From the NCBI GenBank assembly GCA_946639585.1, contig CAMPBS010000006.1:1-64000 (forward strand): 64,000 nt of DNA, written 5' to 3'. Every line of letters starts with the position of its first letter. The first letter of the stretch is position 1. Position numbers and translations under genes: made by a program. Below are positions 37,168 through 47,294 of the stretch, piece by piece. The notes under the pieces were generated by a model. It had not been told where the DNA came from. It searched no databases and worked only from the letters and a program-made list of their open reading frames with translations. The DNA comes from an uncultured Clostridium sp. (GTDB lineage Bacteria > Bacillota > Clostridia > TANB77 > CAG-508).

Positions 37168-40100
37168 TTATTTTAACACTTTTTTCTTTATGATTATTAT
37201 TCCTACTCCAAGTACTGCTATTGCAGATACTGCTGTTATTATTATCCATGTGTAATCTCTATCTTCACCTGTTGCAGGTGTTACTGTTGTCCATGCAGCT
37301 CTTGTGTATGCTTTTGATGTGTATGCACTTGGTTTGCTTCCTGTTCTTGCAGCTGTTTCAAATGTGATGTTTGTTATTTCTGCATCGTTATCAAATCTTA
37401 TGTCGTTACCATTTGCTAATTCTTTTGATAATTTAATTTCAGCTGTTTCGCTTTCACCCGGTGCCATTGCTCTTGTTAGTTTTGTTCCATTGTATTTTAG
37501 GATTTCTCTACCATCTAGTTTTACTTTTCTTATATCAGTTGTTCTTGTTGTTGCCATTTGTTCTAACCATTCTGTGTAAATTTCTTTAGTTTCAGAATGT
37601 GAGCTTTCCCATGAATATGATTCATTTATAGTTCCATCTTCATTAACTTTTCTTGCGAATTGTTCTTTGAAGTTTTCTTCTGTTATTGTATCTCCTGTTG
37701 TTGTATCTATTCTGTAATCTCCAGGTTTTACTGTTTCCCATTCTGTTGTATTTTCTGATGATAATAATGCACCTTTACAATAATCATAAATTGCTTCTGC
37801 TCTTAGGTTCATTGTGATTTGGTCACCATTTTTTACACCATATTTGTAGTAATCTTCATTATCATAGTCTATTTCGCTAACATTGCTTACTGTAATGTTA
37901 TAGCCCATTTCTGCATTCAATCCTTGTGTTATACTTTTATCTACTTGTACCCATAGATAATCTTTTCCACCTGTAACCCATTTTTCTCCAGTTTTAACAT
38001 CTAATGTTCCGTCTTCTTTTATTGATGCATTTACTATTTGTGCTCCATCATTAGTTGTTAAAAGTATTGATTTTAGGTTTTTGTTGATTTCCATTGCTTG
38101 TCTTGGTCTTTCTATTATACCGAAGTCTACATTTGATACATTATATGTGTATCCGTTTTCTCCTGGTGCTTCTGTATATTCTTCTTTTTCAATTCCTATT
38201 GCAAAGTCTGGTGTTTCAGAAATCATTTTGCTTAAATCGTCATATCCAGCTGTGTCTCTATTATATAAAGCTTTTTGATCTATTGCTACTCTTAAGTTGT
38301 AATCATCCATTGCATCTGAATATCTTGGATTTTCTTCTTTAATCCAGTTTGGATCATTTGCTCTATCTTTATTTACAAAGATTGTTCCTTTGTAGTTTTC
38401 TACTTTATATTTGTCATTTCCCCATTTATATTGTACTTTGTATGTTCCAGCCATGAATCCTTTAAAGCTGAAGTTTCCGCTTGCATCTGTTGTTGTTGTA
38501 CCTACAATTTTCCATTCGCTTCCATTATATTGTAATAGGCTTACTTCTACACCTGCAATTTTTGTTTCGTCATCTTCAAATTTTCCATCACCAATTCTCT
38601 CTTTTCCAGCTCCAAATGATATTGCTCCATCTTCGAATACTGTTCCTGAGATTGTTCTTTCTGCAGCTTCTACTAAGTGTAATCCAGGTGCATTATCTGA
38701 ATCGTCTTCATCTGTTTCGGCGAATCTATCTGCAATCATACTTCCTGGAATTGAGTTTGTATCTATTGCTGCATATAAGTTTTTGAATTCTTTGTCTGAA
38801 TATGTTGTATATTCATTTATTTCAACAAAGTTTTCAAGATTAATATTTTTGTTGTAAATATTTGCAACTTCATTAACATTTAATTTAATGTATACATATT
38901 TTGTATTTCCTTCTTGGTCTGGTGTTAATTTGATTGGTTCTGCAAATTCTATTGGTGTTCTGTTATATTCTGAATTTTGATCTGGATTTGTTGTTTTAGG
39001 TTCTCTCTTTAATTGTAGTCTATTATTATCATCAAATGTTTTTTCTGCTGGATCATTGCTTAAGTAAATCTCATATTTTTCATTTGAATCTTTTGCTATA
39101 GAATAATCTTTTGAATACCATTCATTTAAACCATTAACTGTTGTATAAAGGTTTGTTGAAGAATTTTGTAATTTAATTTTATATGTTACAGTTGCATTTA
39201 GTGCATTTGCCCCCTCTGATTTTTCAGCATCTGCTCTGTATATTGGTAATCTATAGTCGTTATCGAAGTCTACTCCAGTTGTTGTCTCTATCGCATCATT
39301 TCCAACTATTTTTTGATTATACATATATGTGTATTTATATCCATTTACGCTTACTTCTGCATTATATACGTCTTTTTCTAAGCTTAGGTTTGGCATTTCT
39401 CTACGATAAACTCCTAAGTCGATGTGTGATATTTCTGTTACTACATCTTGTGTTTCTTTTAGTTTATCATAGTATGCTTGTAATAGGTTACCTAAAACAG
39501 TTGCATTTACTTCAAAGTCTGTTTTTCCTTCAACTTTTATTCCTGTATTTGTTTCTACTAGTTTTGAAGTATTTTCTAATGTTACAATATCATTTGATTT
39601 ATTGTATTTTAGTTCTACTCCATTACTTAATTTTTGACCTTTTCCTGTAACCTCTTTGAATTGATTATTAACATTTCCTCTTGTTGTTTCTGTTTCAAAT
39701 GCTTTTGAAGTTGTTGTATTTATTGTTCCATCATCATTAAATTTCTTAACTTCATTTTTAGATGGTGCTGTACTTTGATAAATGAATCCATCATATTTAA
39801 ATTTTACGTAATAACGATTTAAGTAATCTGCTTTTTCTGAATTGTCTGATTCTCTTATTCTTACTTTATCAAATGTGTATTCACCTTTTGCATTTGTAAA
39901 TGTGCTTATTTCTTGTTTTGTTATTCTATCAACAAGTGTTACTTCGATTCCTTCAATTAATTTATCGTCTTCAGAGTTATATTCGCCATCTCTTGATTGC
40001 TTGTTCTTTCCTTGTAATGTATCTTCAAATACTTTACCAGTTATTTTAATAAATACTTGTCTATTTTTTTCTTCGAATGGGAATACACCTGTTGTATTTG

Positions 40101-41919
40101 CTTTTACTTCTTGTGTATCCACTAGTTTACCATCGTATTCTTTATTATCTTTTTTGAATTTTCCAAGATCGTAAGCTTCACCATTTTCACCAAGTTTTGT
40201 TTCGTATAACTCGTATTTTCCAACTGGTAAACCTTTTAATGTTGGTGTTATACCATTTACTGTTACTAGTTTTGCAACTTTTGCATCGTTAAAGTCTTTT
40301 GTATATGTGTCTTTTTCTAATACAGTATTGTTTTCTGCTCTTACCCAACCTTGTTCGTTTCCATCTATTCTGTATAGTCTGAATTCATAACCATTTAGGG
40401 GTTTTCCTGTATCTCCATCTATTTTATGAACATATACATCTGTACGAGATCTATTGTTTACAGCTGTTACTGTTGCTGGTTGGCTAGGTGTTACTTTATA
40501 TGTTCCACTTGTACGATTTCCATTGCTATCTACTTGCCATACACGTTGTGCTTTTACTTTTCCAGTTTTTCCTGGCACTGTTGTTTCTTCTAATTGATAA
40601 ATATCTTGTAGTCCTGTTGGTAAACCTGTTTCATAGATTCTGTATTGCTCTGTTGATGGTAAGTTTTCTATTGTTATTTTTCCTTTTGCGTCTGTTTTGA
40701 ATTTTTCTGCATCATCATAATTTGGTACAAAATTAATTTTTTGTCCGTCTTTTTTTACCCATCCTTTATTTTCAGCATATACTTTGAATTCTATGTCTTT
40801 TAGGCTTATTGTTGAGTCATTAAATTGGTCAACTTTTTGGATTTCAAGTTTTCCAGTTTTTGGTAGTGGTAATGTTTTTTCTACTTCAGTATTTGTTTTT
40901 TCTCCATTATATATAATGAAGTTTTGTGATGCACCACCACTAACTATAACTATTCTTGCTTTTGTTGATACTAATGCTGTTTTTGATTTTATTTTTATAC
41001 TTTCTATTTTTGTTGTGCTGTTGTTTATAACAACATAAAATGGTTTGTGATGTTTTACTGAATCTACACTTTTTATAGCATTTGTATCTATTTTTTCTGC
41101 TATTCCAACTGCTTTTTCAGAATTATTTATAGTGATTTCTCCAATTTTAGCTCCACCTGTAAGGTTAACTCTATATGGTCCTATAAATGTTTTTCCGTTT
41201 ACTGTTGTTGCTGTTATTTTATTTTTTTCTGATTCTTCCATAGATACTTCTAATGCTTGTGTTTCTATCGCTCCTTGTTTTTGAGCTTGAGTTGCAAATG
41301 CTTCAGCCTCATTTATATATTTGTTGTATCCTGTGTAACCATATCCTTGTCCTTGAATATAGTTTGATAAGCCAACTTTTCTCATTTGATTAACATATGT
41401 TGTTTCCCACATTATTCTTGTCATAGCATCTTTAGCTGTAGCATTTGTTGTAGCCCATGTTTCTCCCTTTTCTTCTGCTACTCTAGCTAGATATGCTAGC
41501 ATTAATATAGGTTTTACATTTTTATTTGATACGCTGTATTCTACACCATTTTTATTTTTTTCGCTGTATACTTTTACTACATTGCTTTTAGTGTCGTTAT
41601 TGATATCAAAAATGTTTACTACTTTATATGTAGTTCCTGTAAAATAGTGGCCATTTGGATGTATACACATACCTCCAACTTGGTTAACTGGAGCATCTTG
41701 TCCTGATTTTACTTTGGCTCCAATTGATTTAGGAGCTTCCAAGGCATACCATTCTTCTTTGTTTTGTGAAAGTTTTATTAATTCACCTACAGTTTCGCCA
41801 TTTTTAATCTTTGCAGCATTTGATGTATTTCCAATAAATCCGAATACTATTGAAATGGCAATAAGTAAGCTTGTTACTATAGATATATTTTTATAAATAT
41901 GACTTTTAGTATTACTCAT
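37168..41919 (-). CDS. SpaA/SdrD-domain surface protein with thioester-like head, 1583 residues
   Basis: Second gene of the surface operon. Signal peptide at residues 9-35. The head domain contains GGMCIHPNGHYFTG (Cys near residue 84) and TAKDAMTRIMWETTY, which resemble thioester domains, but the usual Gln of the (V/A)TQ.AIW motif is replaced by Arg-containing TRIMW. SpaA/Cna-B domains lie near 357 and 492, and SdrD-type B domains near 620 and 1090. The tail is TPATGEDRDY, a helix (1551-1578) and KKK, which looks like a variant LPXTG sorting signal. Its ATG overlaps the stop of the preceding gene (ATGAGTAA), so translation is coupled. It is homologous to residues 1348-3657 of the giant protein. 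Confidence 0.85.
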   Translation of the reverse strand: MSNTKSHIYKNISIVTSLLIAISIVFGFIGNTSNAAKIKNGETVGELIKLSQNKEEWYALEAPKSIGAKVKSGQDAPVNQVGGMCIHPNGHYFTGTTYKVVNIFDINNDTKSNVVKVYSEKNKNGVEYSVSNKNVKPILMLAYLARVAEEKGETWATTNATAKDAMTRIMWETTYVNQMRKVGLSNYIQGQGYGYTGYNKYINEAEAFATQAQKQGAIETQALEVSMEESEKNKITATTVNGKTFIGPYRVNLTGGAKIGEITINNSEKAVGIAEKIDTNAIKSVDSVKHHKPFYVVINNSTTKIESIKIKSKTALVSTKARIVIVSGGASQNFIIYNGEKTNTEVEKTLPLPKTGKLEIQKVDQFNDSTISLKDIEFKVYAENKGWVKKDGQKINFVPNYDDAEKFKTDAKGKITIENLPSTEQYRIYETGLPTGLQDIYQLEETTVPGKTGKVKAQRVWQVDSNGNRTSGTYKVTPSQPATVTAVNNRSRTDVYVHKIDGDTGKPLNGYEFRLYRIDGNEQGWVRAENNTVLEKDTYTKDFNDAKVAKLVTVNGITPTLKGLPVGKYELYETKLGENGEAYDLGKFKKDNKEYDGKLVDTQEVKANTTGVFPFEEKNRQVFIKITGKVFEDTLQGKNKQSRDGEYNSEDDKLIEGIEVTLVDRITKQEISTFTNAKGEYTFDKVRIRESDNSEKADYLNRYYVKFKYDGFIYQSTAPSKNEVKKFNDDGTINTTTSKAFETETTRGNVNNQFKEVTGKGQKLSNGVELKYNKSNDIVTLENTSKLVETNTGIKVEGKTDFEVNATVLGNLLQAYYDKLKETQDVVTEISHIDLGVYRREMPNLSLEKDVYNAEVSVNGYKYTYMYNQKIVGNDAIETTTGVDFDNDYRLPIYRADAEKSEGANALNATVTYKIKLQNSSTNLYTTVNGLNEWYSKDYSIAKDSNEKYEIYLSNDPAEKTFDDNNRLQLKREPKTTNPDQNSEYNRTPIEFAEPIKLTPDQEGNTKYVYIKLNVNEVANIYNKNINLENFVEINEYTTYSDKEFKNLYAAIDTNSIPGSMIADRFAETDEDDSDNAPGLHLVEAAERTISGTVFEDGAISFGAGKERIGDGKFEDDETKIAGVEVSLLQYNGSEWKIVGTTTTDASGNFSFKGFMAGTYKVQYKWGNDKYKVENYKGTIFVNKDRANDPNWIKEENPRYSDAMDDYNLRVAIDQKALYNRDTAGYDDLSKMISETPDFAIGIEKEEYTEAPGENGYTYNVSNVDFGIIERPRQAMEINKNLKSILLTTNDGAQIVNASIKEDGTLDVKTGEKWVTGGKDYLWVQVDKSITQGLNAEMGYNITVSNVSEIDYDNEDYYKYGVKNGDQITMNLRAEAIYDYCKGALLSSENTTEWETVKPGDYRIDTTTGDTITEENFKEQFARKVNEDGTINESYSWESSHSETKEIYTEWLEQMATTRTTDIRKVKLDGREILKYNGTKLTRAMAPGESETAEIKLSKELANGNDIRFDNDAEITNITFETAARTGSKPSAYTSKAYTRAAWTTVTPATGEDRDYTWIIITAVSAIAVLGVGIIIIKKKVLK

Positions 41920-44900
41920 GATTTGCCCCCTTTCTTTTCTTTGTGTAAACTATTATTCCTGTTGTAGTCAATACAATTATTGCTATTATTATTCCTATTG
42001 ATACTTCAACACCTGTTCTAATTGATACGATTAATTCTGCTGAGCTTGTGTTGTCTGCTGTATCTTTGTCTGGTATTGATAATTCGTTGCTTGTTCTTGC
42101 AATTTCTGCTTTGTTTGTTGTTACACCTGTGTTATTTTCTGTCATTGCTTTTGTTAATGTTAATACAACTTGTTTTGTTTCTCCTGGTTGTATTATTTCT
42201 TTTGAAAGTGCTGTTGTATGTACGTTTCCGTCTGTAGATTTATACCAGTTTTTATTTATTTCTGAGTTGAAGCTCATGTCTTTTGGCATGTAGTCTACTA
42301 TTTCGTTTGCGTATCCAGCAAGTTCACCTTCGTTTGTTATTTCTAATGTGTATTCTACTAATACTGTTGATGATGCTAATAATTTTGCATCTATTTCAAC
42401 TTTAGCTAATTGTTGTTTGTTGTATTGTTTTACTACTGTTCCAGCAGTATTTTGAATTGTTACTTTGCTTATGTATTTGTTTATTTTTAAATCAAATACT
42501 TCATTTTCGATAAATCCAGCATCGATATTTTGTATACTTTTATCTTTTAATACTAATTTATCTGTCATTGCATATATTTTTGAATTTCCATCTGTTGATA
42601 TTGTTCCTGTAATTATGTCTGAGTTTGTTGCTTCTGAAGCTGATGCTACTTGGTATTCTGTATTTCTGTATTTTAAGTTATCGAATGTAAATACTACCAT
42701 GTAACTTCCTTCTTCGATATTTTCGAATGTGTACATTCCATTTTTATCTGTTTTTACACTTAGTCTGTTTCCATTTTCGTCTGTTACGAATTTGTTTGTT
42801 TTTGTATTTACTAACATTGCTGTAATTCCTACAAATGGTTTTTCTGAACTTTCTCTAACACCATTTTTGTTTGCATCAATCCATGCCATACCTGAAATTG
42901 TGTTTTTGATTGTTACTATACCAGGGATTGTTGGCCCATCTGTTGGTTGTGGCTCTGGATCTTGGTTTCCAGGTTCTTCAGTATTGTTGTTTCTAGCATT
43001 TGTTTCTAATGTATGTGTAATTTCTTTAGTAATGTCTTCTTCCATTAGGTTACCCATAACAGTTACTGTATTTGTTATTGTATCTTTTCCTGTTCTTGTT
43101 TCATCAACTTCTGTTTCTATTGTTACAATAGCTTGTTGTTCAGGATCTAATACTATTTTTTGATAAATTGAATTATCATCTTTTACAGTAATATCACTTG
43201 TTTCTTTTCCAATTGTGTAATATGCTTTTTTGATTTGTGCAGCACTTGGAACTGAATCTGTTATTGTTACACCATCTGTGTTTTTACCTACATTTTTTAT
43301 TGCTATTTTATAAACTAAACTATCTCCTGTTTTTATTGCTCCATTTTTATTTGATGTCATAGCAACGTTCATTTGAGATACTTTTTTCTCAATTAAGCTT
43401 GTTTCAACATAGTTTGAATAGTATTTTGTACCATCAACTGTTGCTGTAAAGCTTATTTTTTGTTTTTTGTTTTCGTTATATTTAACAACTTTTATTGGAA
43501 CTATCATTTCTTTTGTTGCTCCAGATGCTAATGAGTTTACTTCAAATGATAATGAGTTGTCTTGTTGTTTTGTTATTGTGTAGTTTTTGTCATCACTTGT
43601 ATCATCTTCTTCTATATCCATAGAATATGCTTCTATAATTTGATATTCTTCTGGTACTGTGATGTTTACTGGTATTTTTGTTAATTGTGCATCTGATGTA
43701 TTTTTTATTCTTAATGTTAATCCTACTATGCTTCCTAATTGGTTAGGATATTCTTTTGATTCGTTAGATTCTAGGCTTAGTTTTAATGCTGCATTTTTTA
43801 CTGTGTTTGAAGTTTTTAATTCAATTTTTTCAATGTTTTCGCCTGTTATTTCTGCTGTTGATTCTAATTTTTGAGCATCTTCTTTTACTCTTACTTGATA
43901 TGTTAATACTATTGTTGCTTTTTTTGGAAGTGTAAAGTCAGATACTTTATATTCTGAATCTCCAACTTGTTCTCTAACAAATGTGTAGTTTGCATATTGT
44001 TCTGTACCTTCTAGATATATTGGTACTTCTCTTTCTACTTTTGTGCTTGCATATACGTTTGCACCTTCATGAACTGCTTTAAAGTTTACTTTTTCAATAT
44101 CATTATTTGTTTGGTTTGTTATTTTATATGTATATGTAACGGCTTGACCTGCATTTACTTGGTCTCCATCTTTTAATGTTACTCCAGCTGATACTGCTGT
44201 CATTGCAACTTTTATTTTATCTGTTGATTCTTCTACTGCTGGTCCCAACTCTTTTGGTGTCTCTTCTTCTAATGTTGGATCTTGGTTAGTTGGTTCTTGT
44301 GTTGGATTTTGTTGTGTTGGCTCTGTTGTTTGAGCTTGTTTTTGTATATCTATTATTACATCTGTTGAAACAGGTTCTGGTTGTGTTGCAGCATTTTCGT
44401 TTGTATATGACATTGTTACTTTTGCTGCTTTTGCTACTGGTAGTTCTGTTCCTTCTGGTACATTAGCTTTTACCGCTACTTTTGCATTTACTGTTACTAC
44501 AATTCCTCCAACTGTTTGGTTATCAAATACTGTTTGTTCCCCTTCAATTTTGATTATTATTTTGTTTCCATCTACTGTTATTTTTGATTGGTCAACCTTG
44601 AAGTTTTCATCTTGTTTTTCTGCGAACACTACGTTTGCAGATACATTTGATATTTCTGCTACATCTTCTGGTAATTCTAATGTAATTGTTGGCTCTTTAA
44701 ATAAGTATGTATCTGGTGTTCCTGTTGGTAATTTAACTTGGAATTCTACATCATTTACATTTTTTGTTGAGAATACATATCCAGTTGGCATTGTTAATTG
44801 TGCAGGTTTTGTTGTTGGTTCGTTTAGTTTTGTATATACTATTGCTGTTGAACCATTTGTATCTTTATTTGTTGTTACTTTTATTGCTGTTTTTATTGCA

Positions 44901-46414
44901 TTTATCTCTTGAATTGCTTCTTTGCTTAATCCTGCATTTCCAATTATTGCTTTTTGTGCAATTATTTCTATTGTTCCTTCATTTATTGGTTGGCTTGTTG
45001 TTATTGTTACATTATGTGTATTTAATGTTAATTCTTTTTCTGATGAACTATTTATTTCTTTTACGTTTCCATCATCATCTCTTATTGTTATTGTTCCATC
45101 TCCGCCTAATACGTTTTCTACATTTTTCCAATCAAATTTTATTTTTGTATATTTTGTTTGATTATTTGTTTCTTGGATGTTTGTTTCTTTGATTTTATCT
45201 TCTACTACTTCTACATGTTCAAATTTATCTTCTTCTAATTTAAGTTCTACATTGTTTACACCTGTTTTATCTGATATTTCTATGTTGTATTTTTCTGTAT
45301 ATGGTGTTGGGTTAGTTGTATCTGCATACATGAATCCTTTATATACTTCTTTAGATACACTTGTAGCTTCTGCACTAACAATATTTCCTGAATTGAATTT
45401 TACTGTCATACTATCTTTTGGAAGAGTCATTGGTTTTTCTGCTTCATTATATCCCAAACATGTTGTGTATAATTTAAATTCTCCTACATTTCTAGTATAG
45501 TTCTTTAATTCATCTTGATTTTCAATATCATCAAATATATATATAAATTTATAAGTATCTGTTCCTGTACCATAATTAATTTTATTATCTTTTAATAATG
45601 AATTTGTAAATTTTAATGTTCCAGATGGTATATCATAGTATTTTGTTTTTACATTTTCTTCAACTTTTTTTCCATTTATTATAATATCTATAGTATCTGG
45701 TTCATTACCATTTATTTTTGGTACATTAATATCAAATCTATCGTTTATTCTTGGTATACTTTTAGCTGATACAACAATACCTTCTTGAATAAGAACTTTA
45801 TTTCCATCTTTTATTGCTTTTTCTACTGAATAATTAGTACCTTTTGATCCGACTTTCTCTTTATTTTCTGTCCATATCAATTTAGTATTTATTGTTGCTG
45901 TAACGTTTTCAGTTGATTCAGAGGTATAGTCTCCTGAAAGGGTTATTTGATTTTCCATGTTAAAATAATCTACATCGATTGTAGATTTCATCTCAAATGT
46001 TACTGGAATTTCTAGTACTATATCATCTTTTACATAGCTACCTTCAAGTTTTACTAATTTTATTTCTTTTGTTGCATTGTTTACTCCTGCAACATATTGG
46101 CTGTTAATTGTTTCTGGTAATTTAAAGTTTGCTTTGTCGTTTATTGTGATTTTTGCATTGCTTAAATCACCACTTTGTAGCTTGATTTTAGCATATAAAG
46201 TAGCCCCTTCTGATATATTTGCTTCTTTTGTGTAAATTTTGTTTCCATTAGCATCTTTAAAATAAGCGTCAAATGTTATTTTCCCGCCTTTAATGCTTTC
46301 TTCTCTGTCGCTTACCGCATATACTATGTTTGTGGCAACAAATAAAAAGTTTACCATTGTCATGCATAGTACTAGCATAAGTGCTGTTGTTTTTTGTAAT
46401 AGTTTTCCTTTCAT
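41912..46414 (-). CDS. DUF11/SdrD-domain surface protein, 1500 residues
   Basis: First gene of the operon. Signal peptide at residues 8-33 (ending VYAVS). Amino-terminal beta domains include EVYKGFMYADTTN and VLGGDGTITIRDDDGN, which align with the giant protein's KVYNGYIKSNAING and ILGEEGSLKILDDQEN. A Thr/Pro/Gln linker (about 695-722) precedes DUF11 repeats. A Pro/Asp linker (about 1140-1163), an SdrD-type B repeat (ISGMAWIDANKNGVRES) and a final DUF11-like domain follow. The end is a helix (1466-1487) and a basic tail without an LPXTG motif. It probably forms a long stalk on the cell surface. ATG preceded by AAGGAGG. Confidence 0.85.
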   Translation of the reverse strand: MKGKLLQKTTALMLVLCMTMVNFLFVATNIVYAVSDREESIKGGKITFDAYFKDANGNKIYTKEANISEGATLYAKIKLQSGDLSNAKITINDKANFKLPETINSQYVAGVNNATKEIKLVKLEGSYVKDDIVLEIPVTFEMKSTIDVDYFNMENQITLSGDYTSESTENVTATINTKLIWTENKEKVGSKGTNYSVEKAIKDGNKVLIQEGIVVSAKSIPRINDRFDINVPKINGNEPDTIDIIINGKKVEENVKTKYYDIPSGTLKFTNSLLKDNKINYGTGTDTYKFIYIFDDIENQDELKNYTRNVGEFKLYTTCLGYNEAEKPMTLPKDSMTVKFNSGNIVSAEATSVSKEVYKGFMYADTTNPTPYTEKYNIEISDKTGVNNVELKLEEDKFEHVEVVEDKIKETNIQETNNQTKYTKIKFDWKNVENVLGGDGTITIRDDDGNVKEINSSSEKELTLNTHNVTITTSQPINEGTIEIIAQKAIIGNAGLSKEAIQEINAIKTAIKVTTNKDTNGSTAIVYTKLNEPTTKPAQLTMPTGYVFSTKNVNDVEFQVKLPTGTPDTYLFKEPTITLELPEDVAEISNVSANVVFAEKQDENFKVDQSKITVDGNKIIIKIEGEQTVFDNQTVGGIVVTVNAKVAVKANVPEGTELPVAKAAKVTMSYTNENAATQPEPVSTDVIIDIQKQAQTTEPTQQNPTQEPTNQDPTLEEETPKELGPAVEESTDKIKVAMTAVSAGVTLKDGDQVNAGQAVTYTYKITNQTNNDIEKVNFKAVHEGANVYASTKVEREVPIYLEGTEQYANYTFVREQVGDSEYKVSDFTLPKKATIVLTYQVRVKEDAQKLESTAEITGENIEKIELKTSNTVKNAALKLSLESNESKEYPNQLGSIVGLTLRIKNTSDAQLTKIPVNITVPEEYQIIEAYSMDIEEDDTSDDKNYTITKQQDNSLSFEVNSLASGATKEMIVPIKVVKYNENKKQKISFTATVDGTKYYSNYVETSLIEKKVSQMNVAMTSNKNGAIKTGDSLVYKIAIKNVGKNTDGVTITDSVPSAAQIKKAYYTIGKETSDITVKDDNSIYQKIVLDPEQQAIVTIETEVDETRTGKDTITNTVTVMGNLMEEDITKEITHTLETNARNNNTEEPGNQDPEPQPTDGPTIPGIVTIKNTISGMAWIDANKNGVRESSEKPFVGITAMLVNTKTNKFVTDENGNRLSVKTDKNGMYTFENIEEGSYMVVFTFDNLKYRNTEYQVASASEATNSDIITGTISTDGNSKIYAMTDKLVLKDKSIQNIDAGFIENEVFDLKINKYISKVTIQNTAGTVVKQYNKQQLAKVEIDAKLLASSTVLVEYTLEITNEGELAGYANEIVDYMPKDMSFNSEINKNWYKSTDGNVHTTALSKEIIQPGETKQVVLTLTKAMTENNTGVTTNKAEIARTSNELSIPDKDTADNTSSAELIVSIRTGVEVSIGIIIAIIVLTTTGIIVYTKKRKGANHE

Positions 46415-46450
46415 ATTTTTTCCTCCTTAAAAACTTTATTACTTAATTTT

Positions 46451-46480
46451 ATAATAGCTTTTTTATATTATAGAAGTCAA
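46451..46480 (-). promoter_or_regulatory. Promoter of the surface operon
   Basis: Minus-strand TTGACT (46475-46480) and TATTAT (46451-46456) with an 18-base spacer. TTACGGAAGTATTTTTAC (46521-46538) lies about 40 bases upstream of the -35. Confidence 0.6.
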
Positions 46481-46520
46481 TATATTATTTTTTATCGTTT
46501 TTTTTACATTGTTTTTATAT

Positions 46521-46538
46521 TTACGGAAGTATTTTTAC
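46521..46538. promoter_or_regulatory. Shared element upstream of the surface operon
   Basis: TTACGGAAGTATTTTTAC matches TTACGGAAGCTATTTTTAC upstream of the giant paralogous gene (36100-36118) with a single gap. The shorter TTACGGAA core also occurs at 14907 and 21126. It may be a regulator site or the remnant of a promoter-region duplication. Confidence 0.5.
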
Positions 46539-46780
46539 CGTGAATATTACAGGAATGTTAAGTTTTTATTACATTTCTGTTACAAATAAAAAATAACACA
46601 CAACTCTACCTTATATTATACATTGTTTTTTCTCATTTTTCAACCTTTTTCGTGAAATTTTATTAACTTTTTATGTAACTTTCAAAATAGAAATTTTAGG
46701 AGTAATTTTGGGGACCCGTCCCTAAAAATTTGGTGTAACAAAATGATAGTTGGTACATATAATTAAATGAGGTGGTTTAT
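46539..46780. other. Intergenic stretch with a degenerate GGGGAC repeat
   Basis: AT-rich DNA between divergent genes. A half-copy of the hairpin repeat (TTTTGGGGACCCGTCCC) lies at about 46706-46722. TATAAT at 46758-46763 may be the -10 of the plus-strand gene that follows, but no good -35 is visible. No coding frame was found. Confidence 0.45.
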
Positions 46781-47224
46781 ATGGCAAATAATTTTGATGA
46801 AAGTACTATGAATAATATTAAAAATATGGTGGATAGCGGTAATCTTCAAGGCGCTATTTCTCAAATTTCTCCTGAGATGATTGAGAATTTTTCTAAGATG
46901 ATGAATGGTCAATCTGCGCCAAATCCAGGACATTCAGGCAATTCTACATATGAGTCCAATTTCAATAGTGCCAATAGCAATCAAAGTACCGTAAATTCTG
47001 GCAATTCTAGTTTTGACTTTAGTAAGATTGATATGAATACTATGATGAAAATAAAGTCTATTATGGAGAATATGAATAATAAGAATGATCCTAGTTATAA
47101 TTTGTTAAACTCTTTAAAGCCGTATTTAAGAGAGTCTAGACAAGAAAAAGTCGATCAATATGCTAATTTATTGAATTTTTCTAAGATTGCAGAAGCTTTT
47201 AATAATTCTAACAATAATCAATAG
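46781..47224 (+). CDS. Small Asn/Ser-rich protein of unknown function
   Basis: 147 residues from ATG 46781; the in-frame GTG at 46772 lies inside the binding site GAGGTGG and was not used. The amino part (about residues 1-40, MANNFDESTMNNIKNMVDSG) is helical and polar. The middle is an Asn/Ser/Gly linker, and the end (DMNTMMKIKSIMENM...AEAFNNS) is helical again. There is no signal peptide or membrane segment. It is followed at 70 bases by a small membrane protein gene, probably in one operon. I do not recognise the family; a sporulation or envelope role is possible. Confidence 0.7.
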   Translation: MANNFDESTMNNIKNMVDSGNLQGAISQISPEMIENFSKMMNGQSAPNPGHSGNSTYESNFNSANSNQSTVNSGNSSFDFSKIDMNTMMKIKSIMENMNNKNDPSYNLLNSLKPYLRESRQEKVDQYANLLNFSKIAEAFNNSNNNQ

Positions 47225-47294
47225 ATTATTGTTTTTTGCAACTTAAAAACTGAACCTAGTATTCAACAGATTCTGTATAACAGGAGGTGAAAAC

